The position numbers and the translations under genes were made by a program. Below the pieces are notes generated by a model. The model was not told the origin of the DNA, did no database searches, and was given only the letters and a program-made list of their open reading frames with translations. From Lycorma delicatula (taxonomy: Eukaryota; Arthropoda; Insecta; Hemiptera; Fulgoridae), in NCBI RefSeq assembly GCF_047948215.1, contig NC_134458.1:139856536-139920535 (forward strand): a stretch of 64,000 nucleotides of DNA, written 5' to 3'. This document shows, piece by piece, positions 1-10,819 of the stretch. The stretch's first letter is position 1. Each line of letters opens with the position of its first letter.

Positions 1-72
1 AAGAAAAAACGGAATAAAATAAAATTTCGTGTAAATAGAATAAAAGTTTAGAACATGATTGCTCCTAGGTGT

Positions 73-366
73 AACCCACCGGGTTGGTCTAATGGTAAAC
101 TCGTCATCGCAAATCAGCTGAATTCGAAGTCGAGAGTTCTAAGGTTCAAATCCTAGTAAAGGCAGTTAATTACTTTTATATTAATTTGAATACTAGATTG
201 TGGATATCGGCGTTCTTTGGTGGCTGGATTTCAATTAACCTCAAATTTCAGGAGTGGTCGACCTGAGACTGTACAAAACCGCTTCATTTACATTCATACA
301 AATCATCCTCATTCATCCTCTGAAGTAATGCCTTAAGAGGATAACAGAAAAAGAAAAAAAACGTAT
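73..366 (+). mobile_element. SINE1, full-length tRNA-derived SINE with target-site duplication
   Basis: This is a complete tRNA-derived SINE. The head, about positions 74-165, has an A-box-like TTGGTCTAATGG and a B-box-like GGTTCAAATCC, the two internal promoter boxes RNA polymerase III uses. The body has the landmarks GCGTTCTTTGGTGG, CGACCTGAGACTGTAC and CATTCATCCTCTGAAGTAAT, and the 3' end is A-rich (CAGAAAAAGAAAAAAA). The flanks 61-72 (GCTCCTAGGTGT) and 367-378 (GCCCCTAGGTGT) form a 12-bp target-site duplication with one mismatch, which fixes both ends. At least five other copies lie in this window. The element encodes no protein and would have depended on a LINE for mobility. Confidence 0.88.
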
Positions 367-378
367 GCCCCTAGGTGT

Positions 379-2276
379 TTGAAATTCGCATGAACAGTTT
401 ACAAGATTCTTAAAGTAGGTTCATCCTTTAAAGCGATCATAGAAAAATATCGACTCACTAACAGGAGGTTTGTGGCAATAGCAGGATAATGGCATTAAAT
501 AGGTATTTTCTTACAGTCTGATGGTTGATAACATCAGTAAATTATCAGGAAGTTTTCCTGAATATTTAATCTTTGTGCAAGTGTTCACTAAGTATACATA
601 AAAAAAAAAATAGAAAATTATTATAGTATTTTCTGTAAAAATAATGAATATACATATGGCAATAACTAGATATTTTTACATTTCAAACTAATAAAAGAAA
701 TCTAGAACTTTGATTTATCATAGAATACGGAGAGAATTATACTCGTAGATTATAACAACAATTTTAGGTTGTAAAAGATTCTTAAGTAATTTTTACTTTA
801 TGCAAACCTTACGAATGGTTGTTGTAAACGTAATTGAATAGATAACAGGCAAACACACATTCACATAGAAGAGATTTCTTTTGTTCAATAAAAAAAAAAA
901 ACTGACAACTGTCAGTTTAATAACCTGACATTGGTGATTTGGCTTGGAGTTGGTTTAAACTAAAAAAATAAAATGAAAAAAAAAAAAAATCGATATTTTT
1001 TCTGTTCGCACCTCTAAAATCACCTTCCAAAAAAAGTTTTTCCTAAAATTTCCTAATATTTATTTTTTTGGGAATGGGAGTGAATTATGATGAAAGTTTA
1101 TTCTAATATTATTGCTAGATGTTTATTATTTAAACTTTTAATATTATTAAAAGTTTAAATAAACCAATTTTTTTATGAATTAGGGACTAATTTTCTTCAG
1201 CTGTCTACTATTGAGACAAATCATTACATCTTTTAATTTTTTACATCTCGGAGTAACTAACTGTACGTAAGTAATGTGCTTTTTGAAAATTGTAGCACTC
1301 TAACTTGAAAAGTGTTAAATGTTTAGAAAACATTTTCTAAAGTATCTACGTATAAACACACAAATATATTATATGTATCGATTATATGTATACATGGAAA
1401 TGGTTGAAAGTAAAAGAAAGTCAAGAAACTGAAAACTATTGCTTTTAGTAAAAAAAACTTATACGGTATGTCTAAAGTTTTACCCTAAATTTGCGAAAAA
1501 GTGAAATGTGGCATAGTAGATACTTGTTTGTTGTAGTTATGTGAAAATTTATTTACAAAAAGTCTTTAAATGAGTAGTTTAAACAGTGTTTATTACTTCC
1601 AAAAAAAATCTTATTTTCTAAAAATAATACACGATAAAATTTATGCAATTAATAATCTGTTATTAGAATATTTATATTTTTTGAAATTCATTGCTGAAGA
1701 AAGTTTATTTTGTTTTTATTTTTAACAGACTTTACAATAAAAAGGACTGTATTTTTAATTCGATTTGCAATTATTTATGTATATTCAATTTCGATGGATT
1801 TCGATGTGTATTCATTAGATTACGATGGATTTTCAACGAAAGACCAGTTCGTTATTGAATTCAATATGTATGAATGTGTGTGAACACCTTTTGTTTCGGA
1901 TTTTGATTTTATTTCAGATTTGGATTAAAAAACGTTAGAGGATTACAAAAATACGCAAATGGTAGTGATCGGCCGTGAGGATTCGCCTCAAAATGGGCGT
2001 AAAAATTAAAAATTGTTATTAATCATTACGCAATAACGATGTAAGCTATCAAGTTGGTTGAAACGGAATAATATAAGCTCTACTAAAATAGAAAAATATC
2101 AATTTTTTTAATCAAGTCTTAGACCCCAAAATGGTAGAAAAACTAATAATATTTTAATAACTGAAAAGAAAATTGCCATCACCGCTAAAACACTTGATAA
2201 ACACTTTGATATTTATATTAACTTTGCGCATGTAGCGTAAATAGAAGTTAGAGATTAATTAATAATTGGAAGAACA

Positions 2277-2277
<1 letters not shown>
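379..2277. other. AT-rich sequence without recognisable gene
   Basis: I see only short A or T runs and no open frame with a family pattern on either strand. A short GC-richer phrase near 1965-2005 (GATCGGCCGTGAGG) could be a decayed repeat edge, but I cannot place it. Confidence 0.5.

Positions 2278-2325
<48 letters not shown>
2278..2325. repeat. (TAA)n microsatellite
   Basis: About 16 uninterrupted TAA units. Confidence 0.97.
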
Positions 2326-2326
<1 letters not shown>

Positions 2327-3154
2327 GATATTCTTTTGGGAACGTCTTCGTAGACTTTTCATTAATAACTATTACTGTTTTTTAATAAACTGTTTATTAA
2401 TAAATTTCGTCGTAACGTTGTTAGTTTTTCCAGACACCTTGAGAGAAAAAGTTTCAGAACTAAACTTACCTTGTTACTACTCGTATAGACGATTTAAAGA
2501 TAATGTTATTTAATTTTTTCCCGTCACTGTTGTTCTTTTCATTGTTAATTTTTCGCAGTGATATATTCAGGTAATCGAATAATTTTCGCCTTAAAATTAA
2601 AACTAAATTTCTTTGTTAGTAAAGTACGAGTATAAAAAATAATGACTATTTTATTCGTTAATATTTGTATAATCACATAAGCAATATCATAATATTTCTT
2701 AGTAATAAACAAGAGACGAATTTTAGGTGTTAACGTATTTTGACCTGTACCATTTGATATATGTTTATCTTTACGGAGATATATACATTCACAGTGGCAC
2801 ATAACCCCTAAAACTAGGCAACCAACAATAAATCATCACAAATCTCCTATCTCATTCAGTCGTAATTCATACTTGTCTTACTGAAAATACTAAATGCATG
2901 CATTTTAGGTGTATTTATGTGTTTATTTTTGTAGGTGTGCGCGTATTAGTGAATGGTATATACGCTATTATTAATAAACAAATACGTTTATGCAATCTAA
3001 AAAGTTAATGCGAAATTATTGAATCATAAAATATTTCAATACTTATTTTAATTTTTAATATGTTTTGACAAAATTTTATTTCCTCTTATTTTTTATTTAA
3101 ATAAAAGGAACAACTACCTTCATATTTTCACTTTTACATTTTTCTCTGTTTTTC
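2326..3154. other. AT-rich sequence without recognisable gene
   Basis: Nothing recognisable. An 85-codon open frame on the minus strand (2545-2802) has a composition expected from AT-rich DNA and no family pattern. Confidence 0.5.
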
Positions 3155-3385
3155 ACTTTTATGACCTCTTTGGATCACTGTACTTACTTATTGATTATTC
3201 TGGTCTTTGATTTATTTCTTAACTTTTTAATTTTAAGATTTTTTAGTTTTCTTGATTCCCAATACTTTTTTATTCTATTAGATCTTGCATTTCCTTTTGC
3301 CTCTGGAAAAACCCTCTTGATCAATACTAATTTGATTACCTTTGGTTGAAATCTCTCTCTCTTCTTTATAATACACTTTTTTATG
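3155..3385 (-). pseudogene. LINE reverse transcriptase, C-terminal tail remnant
   Basis: Minus-strand translation gives a basic stretch containing ARSNRIKKYWESRK. I know this pattern (SEERK..HS.RMK.YW..RK) as the extreme C-terminal tail of one LINE family common in arthropods. The relics at 24.2-26.0 kb and 47.3-48.2 kb show the same kind of tail. No catalytic region is left, and upstream sequence (higher coordinates) does not continue the match. It could be a chance lysine-rich frame, so the call is tentative. Confidence 0.4.
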
Positions 3386-4330
3386 TAATTTAAAATTATT
3401 TATAGTTTTTTTTTTAGAATTATAATTTTTGATAAATCAAGGTGAAAATCTATTTTTATTAAATCGTTCCAATTTTGAACTGTACAAGTTTTGGCTTTAG
3501 CTACTGCGTAATGTTATGAAATATTTTTGAAGAGAATTATATAATTATTAATATATTTTCAGGATTATCTATTTTAAACGGGATTAACTTTTGTACTTTG
3601 GGGGGATCCAAGCCGTTGACTTTCTCACTTGATAACTGGCATCAGAATGCAGAGCACATAGAAATGTACGTTCATATCCAGCTTTACAAGTAATTCTAAA
3701 GGGGTAATTATCTATAGCAACACATACAATAATATCGTATATTACATATGTACATATAGAAGGTATATTTATTTTCAAATACGTATTTATTTACAGGGTA
3801 CATGAAGAGTATATACATATAGCAAGCATCGCAACTTCCGAAGAGATGATATCGGTATTTTTAATGTATTTCAACCGCTTTATTTATTTAAAGCCCATTC
3901 TCTATGGTAAATAAAAATATATGTGTATATATATTTTGTAGTATTTATATGCTCCATGTGCGTTCTACAGGAAAGATTAAAAAGCTAATAAAATTTCAGA
4001 ACTTTTGTAAAATTTTTAATATCGAATCAGGCACCGCCTATTGGTGAATCTGGTTTCTATGACTTTCCTTGAGGGGAAATTTTGATAATTTATTGAAAAT
4101 CCTTCCAATTTATAAAACATATTTTGTAATTTACTCATGGCAGTGTATTTTAATAAAAGATATAAAGGAGACAGAAATGTACAAAGCAAAAAAAACATCT
4201 ACAATCTTATTTTTTTTTTAAATTTTAATTGAGGTATCTCTTCCGTGACGTAGATAAATATCTAGAGAAAATCCGGGAAACTCTACTATTTGTGATGTAA
4301 AATCATTAATTATCTACATTTAAAAACACA
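3386..4330. other. AT-rich sequence without recognisable gene
   Basis: No family pattern on either strand. The 64-codon (3584-3778) and 60-codon (4016-4198) minus-strand frames look like chance. Confidence 0.45.
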
Positions 4331-4332
4331 TA

Positions 4333-4384
4333 ACGTAAGCGCGTGTATTGTACATGCGCTTACGTAACACTTACACGCGTGTAA
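4333..4384. repeat. Two adjacent palindromes
   Basis: ACGTAAGCGCGTGTA (4333-4347) is complementary to TACATGCGCTTACGT (4351-4365) at 14 of 15 positions, with a 3-base spacer. The one mismatch would be a G-U pair in RNA. Six bases further on, TTACACGCGTGTAA (4371-4384) is a perfect 14-bp palindrome. Both are GC-richer than their surroundings. They could be the core of a decayed inverted-repeat element. Confidence 0.85.
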
Positions 4385-4585
4385 CACACGTAATTATACA
4401 TAGATTTTTTACTGAGTGAATTAACAATTTTACACGCCACTTAAAATACAAATTTAAGTGATGATAGTAGAATAGAAATATCGATTTAAACTTTTCAGGG
4501 TATTATCGTTTTTAATTAAATTTTAATCTAAAACTGCCTCGAAATCATAAACTCTTTTAGTCTTCAATTTTTATTAATAAAATAA

Positions 4586-4630
4586 TATGCGATGGTCCCA
4601 AGTTCAAATCCCGGTAAAGCTGATATCTTT
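4586..4630 (+). mobile_element. Possible SINE remnant (B box only)
   Basis: The phrase AGTTCAAATCCCGGTAAAGC resembles the B-box end of the tRNA-derived SINE heads in this window. No A box or SINE body is detectable around it, so this is a weak call. Confidence 0.25.
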
Positions 4631-4699
4631 TCATATGCTAATGACCGCTATTTCATAACAGATTGATTATTTAAAAATTATTTTTTAAAAATTCATTAA

Positions 4700-5650
4700 G
4701 GGGATGGAGGATAGCTCGAAAAAACTAATTTCGATTTGCTTCAGGGGCATTTAGAGAAAACTTTATTAAATCAAATTTGTTACCTACAATGCATATACAA
4801 ATAATCATTTTTTTTTTCTAAATCCAATCTCCACCTCTTAAAACCGAAAGGTATGTTTTTTTTTTGCTCTTCATTCGGTTTAAATATTTTTCAAAGTTTT
4901 TTAAAAGTTTATAATTTATAAATAGAACTATGAAGAAATGTTTACATTTTTTTAAAATTCTAAACTCCCAGAATTAAAATGTAGAAAAATTTTTCTGAAA
5001 ATTCATTTTATTATTTTATTCTCTATTGTCGCAGGTTTAGAGAAAATTTACTTAATAAAATTCGTTAATCTTAATTTGTATGAATATTTCTAGAAAAAAA
5101 TTTCTTAAACATTTTTCCCCACCTATAAGAAATATATATTCTTTTTTCATTTTAATTTTTATGATTAATAGCCAGAAAAGTCATGCAATACTTTGCCAGA
5201 TTCTATTTTTAAATGCAATTTAATAATTGAGCAGAGAAAATTAAAAAAAAATCTCATGTGGACACCACATGATTTCCTAGTACGTTCATTCATACAGACG
5301 TCACGCCGAAGCTAGTCAAAATGGATTCAGGGATGGTTAAAATGGATATTTCCGTTGAAATCTGAAAACCAAAAACATTTTGCGATCAAAATACTTCATT
5401 TACTTCATACAAGGAAGTAAAAATACCGATTTTTTGACTTAAGTAATTTAAAATAAATGTTTTTTGGTTTTTTAATCATATAATGGTCATTTTAAAATAA
5501 AACGTCTTCATAGATTACCCCCACCCCATAAAAGAATCTTAGGTAACTGTTTATGTATCATTTTTTTTCAAATTATAATAAATATTCAATGCCAGGAAAG
5601 TATTACAAATTTGTTGTTAGTTTTTGTAAATCTTTTTAAAATAAACATGT
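4700..5650 (+). repeat. Degenerate internally repetitive block
   Basis: Related phrases recur about 285 bp apart: GCATTTAGAGAAAACTTTAT near 4748 and GTTTAGAGAAAATTTACTTA near 5035. Phrases such as CCCCACCCCATAAAAGAATC near 5520 and GCCAGGAAAGTATTACAA near 5592 reappear in altered form at 41.1-41.4 kb. The block contains a fragment of family 4 at 5281-5419. No protein is encoded. Confidence 0.5.
5281..5419 (+). mobile_element. Repeat family 4, 3' fragment
   Basis: It shares CAGACGTCACGCCGAA, GTCAAAATGGATTCAGGGAT and the end TACAAGGAAGTA with the longer copies at 17664-18235 (-) and 39660-40404 (+). It ends in the same TACTTC...GGAAGTA hairpin. Only about 140 bp of the 3' end are present. Confidence 0.8.
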
Positions 5651-5773
5651 TTTTAATTTCTTATATTGCAATCAGTTTTTATAATATCACTATTACAATT
5701 ATTTCTAATATTAATTAAATAAACTTTATGGTATTGTTTCAGTTTATATTTTCTGTGATTTACATACTCTTTC

Positions 5774-6452
5774 GATCTGTGATTCTCAACCTTTTTAGCT
5801 CCACAACCCTAAAAAATAAAAAAATAATATATATATTGAATATTTCGCGAGCCCCAAACCCAACCCAGTAAAACCTAGTTAAAACTAATTAGCTACATTG
5901 TTAGCAACAGGTCATACATTCATGTATGAAGTGTACAAACATGAGCAATTTACAGATTCCAACTTGATGTGTACGTGCTCTCTGTAATTTGGTCTGCTTG
6001 CACAATGTTCGCTGTGAAAACGTCCTGTTTGAACATAAAAAAAATTCAGTTGGCGGAAAGGTAAAAACGATTTCTTGTAGCGAACGGTACCGACTCCATA
6101 CAGTGAAAGCGCTGCCGCAGCTGCTAAGTTACTAGTTGATATTCACTACCAGCCCATCGAAATCCCTTTCGCCACGTCTTACCTCTGTGAAAAGAGTTTT
6201 TCGTCTACGGTTGCGTTACGAACTAAATATATGAATCGTCTTTTATAACTTGAAAACAATCTACTTTTGTGTGTTTCTAACACAGATCTAATTTTCTTTA
6301 CATGTGTATTTATAAATGTAAGTAAATTGTTTATAATGAATGATAAACAAAAAAATAAAATAAATTGATTTCATTTTGTTTACGTGTAAAGTTGTAAGCT
6401 AAATTCGCTAACCTTCATATCACCACGACCTCCAGGTTGAGAAACGTTAATT
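5774..6452 (+). mobile_element. hAT-type DNA transposon relic
   Basis: The left end CTGTGATTCTCAACCTTTTT and the right end GGTTGAGAAACG, with GACC-rich subterminal sequence on both sides, form the imperfect terminal inverted repeat typical of hAT elements, whose ends commonly read CAG.G.TTCTCAACC. A transposase C-terminal fragment lies inside at 6159-6248, in the expected orientation near the right end. I could not identify the 8-bp target duplication that hAT elements make, so the exact ends are uncertain by a few bases. Confidence 0.72.
6159..6248 (+). pseudogene. hAT transposase, C-terminal dimerisation-domain fragment
   Basis: A 29-codon stretch contains FATSYLCEKSFSS followed by LRTKYMNRL and then a stop. 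This matches the well known end of hAT transposases (cellular relatives include the ZBED5 and SCAND3 type proteins), where a hydrophobic run plus LCE..FS and K..YRNRL form the dimerisation domain. The catalytic DDE part and the BED zinc finger are absent. The fragment lies inside inverted ends of hAT type, which supports the assignment. It is not functional. Confidence 0.75.
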
Positions 6453-6937
6453 TAGATTATGATTAAATCGAAAAAGTATTATAAGCTGTATTCAACAGCA
6501 TAAGAAATAAATATTAAGCTTATTCAGTTATTCAAGTTGACAGGGTTCAACCCGGACATGATTTTCCGTGTTTGTCAAGGTTATCAGCTGATTAATTTCT
6601 GTTTATTATTAATTAATTGTAATATAATTTGGAGCATATGATAAAATGTTAAATCAATCAGGAAGGTATCATATTAATTTACCATCTCCCTCTGGCAATT
6701 ATGTTTGCAAAATATGTCAATTATTCATAGAAACATACGGTTTATTCAAGGTTAATTATCGAGTGAACTGTTTTGTTTATTTTACTTAACCCCTTATTCA
6801 TTCCATTACGAGTATATTTATTCATGTTAAATTATTCAACGGTCCTTACTTATCTATTAACAATAATTGCAGAATTCCTGATCAATTTTTCAGTAATGTT
6901 TTTTTTTTTTGTAAAAATTTGTGTAAGTTAAAAATAG

Positions 6938-7092
6938 ATTATAAATAAATCACCATAGGAAGGCTTAAGCATGAAAAAATAATGCATTAAACCTGTAGTG
7001 TGTTAAAAATACGCAAACCTGGCTAGGATTGAAACCATACTTTTCCGGATGAAAACTAGGTGTGCTACCACCTCACCACGGTGGTAGACTTT
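6938..7092 (-). mobile_element. SINE2 copy (tRNA-Glu-like head)
   Basis: On the minus strand the head reads CCGTGGTGAGGTGGTAGC, then TTTTCATCCGGA, then GGTTTCAATCCTAGCCAGG. This is the same order as the other SINE2 heads, with a degraded B box. The tail CATGCTTAAGCCTTCCTATG parallels the CAAGCTTCAAGCTTATATGG end of the family. Divergence is high, suggesting an old insertion. Confidence 0.6.
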
Positions 7093-7839
7093 TCTGTCTC
7101 AAACTTTTTGTTTATGAAAGAAAGAAAGAAATTATCCAAAAACATACTTGCTCACTGGAAGCGAAATCCTTGTTCAAGATTTCAAAAGTATTTCTTTTGA
7201 ACGTTTTTCTGTGCATAATTAATTCTGCATATTTCATAAAAATAAAATTCAACAAATATTGTGTAAAACAAATAAAAAGATCTAAAAAATAGAATAAAAT
7301 TAGCTATAACCGAATGTAAAAACATGCCATTTTGGGTGACAAGGAAAACTACTATTTTAACTGCAAAATTTCGAAGGGGAATTTCTCCTACTTCTTATAA
7401 CAATTTTTTTAAATTCCTCATACCTTTTTTATTTTATGTAATTTTGTATTTCTGTGCATACGTTCACTAACTACAGATGTAACTATATGAGTACATCGAG
7501 ACTACGTGACATTCATTGGTATTATAAAAGCTGTTAAGTAAAAGGTCCACGTTATTTTAATCTTTTATTGGGTCGGTAGGAAAGTAAAACTCAGATTATG
7601 AAATGCTTCTGAGATAACAGTAATGAAAGTTTAACATTAAGATGTGGGAAAAGCAATTAATATCCCGGATGTTATAGAAATTTTGTAGTTAGATATTAAA
7701 ATTAAAAAGAATTGAAATAAAGAAAATATAAAAAAATAGACTTCCATTAACAAGAAGAGCTTTTATTTAGAAAAGAAATCCAGTTTTTTAAGAATTACGA
7801 AAAATTTTTAAAATTGCTAATATGTGATGTAGGTCTAAT
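7093..7839. other. AT-rich sequence without recognisable gene
   Basis: I see no family pattern. A plus-strand open frame at 7062-7292 begins inside the SINE2 copy and continues into AT-rich sequence, so it is not a gene. Confidence 0.45.
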
Positions 7840-8235
7840 CAATGTTTCATGAGTAATAGAATAGTCTGAACAATAGATGGAGCCTTCTGAGACAAGATCT
7901 AATGTAAGAATGATGTAAATTAATCGGATTGATAGAACACAAAATGATAAGATTCTAAGAAAAAGGAGTAAAGTTTGTGGCAGAATTTTAACAGAGGATA
8001 AGACTGGTGGGACATATATAAAGGTGACCAGAATGGAAACATTTGATTCTACAAAGAAAAGTAAAGAATACTTGTAAAATCAGTAATGGAAGATAAAGTT
8101 TTAAATATTAAAATTTAAAATTAGGGCTGTAGGAACAAAGAGATTAGTATGGGATAGTAAGGGATAAATGAATGAAGAAAACTATACGGAAACGGGTATA
8201 AATAACATAAACTAAACAAGAAATTTCAGTGTTCG
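7840..8235 (+). pseudogene. LINE reverse transcriptase, C-terminal remnant
   Basis: Several frames read together resemble the region after the thumb of a non-LTR reverse transcriptase: NRIDRTQNDKI, then RLVGHI (compare the usual RW.GH..RM), then VTRMET, then RLVWDS (compare RP..RW.D). The order and spacing fit the tail of RTE or CR1-like proteins. At least two frameshifts and several stops are present, and no catalytic motif remains. The clade cannot be decided. Confidence 0.4.
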
Positions 8236-8999
8236 TCCTCTGGATCTGAGCAGATATATCTTCTTTTTTTTAAATATCTATAATATCTGAAAAGATATTT
8301 CACAGAATAACATTTTAACATAATTTGTTCTCTGTGAATAAATGTTCTAAGTTAATTATTCAGAATTAATTTTTTTTTCATAATTAATTGTTAGTTTTTG
8401 TTGGGAGGATAATTATTTTCCTCATAAACATTGGTTGTAGTTATAAAAACATGCCGCTATGACAACTAGGCGCAACATGGTTACGCAGAGTCGTTAAACG
8501 TAGTTTTTTCACAGTATGGGTGATTGTGTGAGACGCACATCCCGTTCTCATTGTGTAAAAGAGTGCTCGAGTGAGAGATATTACAAATACGTTCAGTAAC
8601 AACTGCGTTTCAGATAAGCCCTGCCTTGACAACAGACGGAGTTTATTTTAATCCAATTTTTTTAGTTTCAGCTTTCTTTACATGCTAGTGGTACTGCACT
8701 AGTTTTTTCTATATTTTCTTTTCTTTTCTAACCGCTCGATAGTTTTTGTGTTCGATATTCCTCTTGATATCAACTAAATTTATTCCTTCAAACGTTGTAC
8801 AATATATTTTGTTCAGAAATATTACTGCAAATGATTTTTTACAGCTGTCTAGTGTCCGAATTGAAATTGATATTCTCTAGTTTTATATTTATACTAGTAT
8901 ACGTGATCTATCGAGTTATAATCTTTTTATTTCTATGTTAGCCGGCTAAAGGACTGTGTAGCAACTTTTATTTAGTTTTCTTTTTATCTCTTTATCGGA
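8236..8999. other. No recognisable gene
   Basis: A GC-richer block at 8450-8640 gives a 63-codon minus-strand frame with no family pattern. It may be a piece of an unclassified repeat, but I see no second copy in the window. Confidence 0.4.
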
Positions 9000-10510
9000 G
9001 TGTTTTTCTATTTTTTTTTTTTGTTCATTTTACTCCTCATTTTTTGGGAAAGGATTTGTTCTGTAATCCGTACATGTTTTTGATCATTTTCTATTTTTTA
9101 AATATCCTCTGAAAATATTTGTTTTACTTTTAAATCTTTGGGTATTTCTGTAAACCATTTTAGTTCCATTTATTTAGTTGGGAAGTGGTCCAAAACTTTC
9201 TTTGTTAATCTTTTATTATTATTCATTCTACAAAGATGGCCATAAAACTGGAGTCTTTTTAATTATATTATAGAAGCTTTTAGTTTGTTCATATTGTTTT
9301 TCCACAAAGTTGTATTTTCCAACGTTCTTCGGATTTTTAAATGGGAAGTTTCTCCAGAAGATACTTTCATACTTTTCTATTTTTTCTACTAAACCTTTAT
9401 TATTGAGAGCTAAGTATTCAGAGACATACAAATTCTTCTGATTTAACAAGGCGTCTTAATCTTACATTTCTGAATAAGAATTTTTTTGTAATAAAAAGTT
9501 TAATTTAATGCATAGGCATAATTTAACTTTATTATTCTTTCTTCTAGTGCTTTCTTTTCTCATTCATTTTGTTCTTTTATTTCAACAAAGTCTTTGAATC
9601 GAATGACTTTTTCTATTTCTCCAATTTTTGTTTTTAAAAGTTTTGGTACGGTTTTAAAATTAGTTATGTGTTTTGTGTGTTCTATGAAAATTGGAAGACC
9701 TGCTCTGATGGCTATTTTATTTAAGATTTCGATTTGTTTTTACGTTGATTATAAATATTTTGCTAGGAAGACTATGTCATCTGCGAAAGCTAACAATTTT
9801 ATTTCTAAATTATTTTTTAATTTTAAGTGGATTTTATTAATTTTGAGCTTTTTTAGTCTCTTTCATTATGTTTTCCAATGCATAATTGAGTAGAATCGAT
9901 GAGAGGCCATCTCCTTGGTAAACGTCTGTACTTATCAGGAACGATTTTGAGATTTCTCTCACAAATCTAACTTTAGGCTGTGTTTCCTGCACAGTTTATT
10001 TAATTATGTTTCTTGTTTTCTGATCTATTCTGAATCCCTGTAAAATATTAAATATAGTTATTCTATCTCTGCAGTTTTATGCCTTTATGATGTCTACAAA
10101 GGTTATAACATAGACTTTGGCAGATACATTTCTTGTCAAAATATGGTTTTTAAGTTAAAAGTTTCTTCGGATCTTGATATTCCTTTTCTGAAACCATCTT
10201 GGTATTCTCTTAAATTATCATCTAGAACTTTTTCAGCTCTGTTCTGTAAAAATTTAGATAACATTTTATACATTACAAGTAAAAGGAAGATTCCTCAATA
10301 GTTATTTAGATCTGTCTTACTTCCTTGCTTCTTTAATGTGTGAATTAATATAATTTTTCATTCTTTCGGGATTTTTTCGGTTTTCCAAATGTTTTACAAA
10401 ATGTCATATAAGTTGTTTATTAAGTTTTCTCCACCTGCTTTTAGAAGTTCTACAGTTTTGGAATCTTCATCAGAAATTTTATCCACTGATAATCCTCAAC
10501 AAATACAAAA
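9000..10510 (-). pseudogene. LINE reverse transcriptase relic (family with long basic tail)
   Basis: Reading down the minus strand gives the ordered landmarks of a non-LTR retrotransposon ORF2: IWKTEKIPERMKN near 10.37 kb, EYQDGFRKG near 10.19 kb, ITFVDIIKA near 10.1 kb, DVYQGDGLSSILLNYALE near 9.9 kb, then the catalytic box LAFADDIV. FADD falls at 9776-9787 with both aspartates kept. A tail follows with LQFYGHLCRMN near 9.24 kb, then WFTEIPKDL and a lysine-rich end. In an active element this enzyme makes the DNA copy at the nicked target. At least eight stops or frameshifts break it, and no endonuclease domain is visible upstream, so it is a 5'-truncated dead copy. It is the same family as the relics at 24.2-26.0 kb and 47.3-48.2 kb. 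Confidence 0.8.
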
Positions 10511-10819
10511 ACAATTAATATGAATAAATACAAGATAAATATTATGAATAAATACTAGCAACTATGGGATAACTTGATAATATTTGATAGTGTCGAATAA
10601 TAAAGTTAAATATCTTCACAACATTAATCAAGTCGAGTACTTAAATAGAACTGCAATAAATAAAACTTAATCCATAAGTGGTTTACTTATGGTTTAACTT
10701 ATGGTTAAAACTTTAACCATAGATAAATAATAAACGAAAGCATCCATAAATTTTACAAACAGAATAAAACAAAAATAATTATAAGAAATGATATCACCAA
10801 CAAACCGGATCATCATAAC
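10511..10819 (-). mobile_element. Probable 3' untranslated part of the jockey-like LINE, with small palindromes
   Basis: This AT-rich stretch directly follows the end of the jockey-like coding relic on the minus strand. It holds nested short inverted repeats: CCATAAGT (10672-10679) with ACTTATGG (10685-10692), a second ACTTATGG, and TATGGTTAAA (10700-10709) with TTTAACCATA (10712-10721). That it is the 3' untranslated region is inferred from position only. Confidence 0.35.

Noticed and set aside
2278..2325. CRISPR-like repetition here or elsewhere
   Set aside because: All tandem repetition in the window is microsatellite, tandem duplication or decayed satellite. There are no spacers of uniform length between constant repeats.
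9594..9893. 99-codon hydrophobic frame on the plus strand
   Set aside because: It is antisense to the reverse transcriptase catalytic region of the LINE relic, which explains the open frame and its composition.
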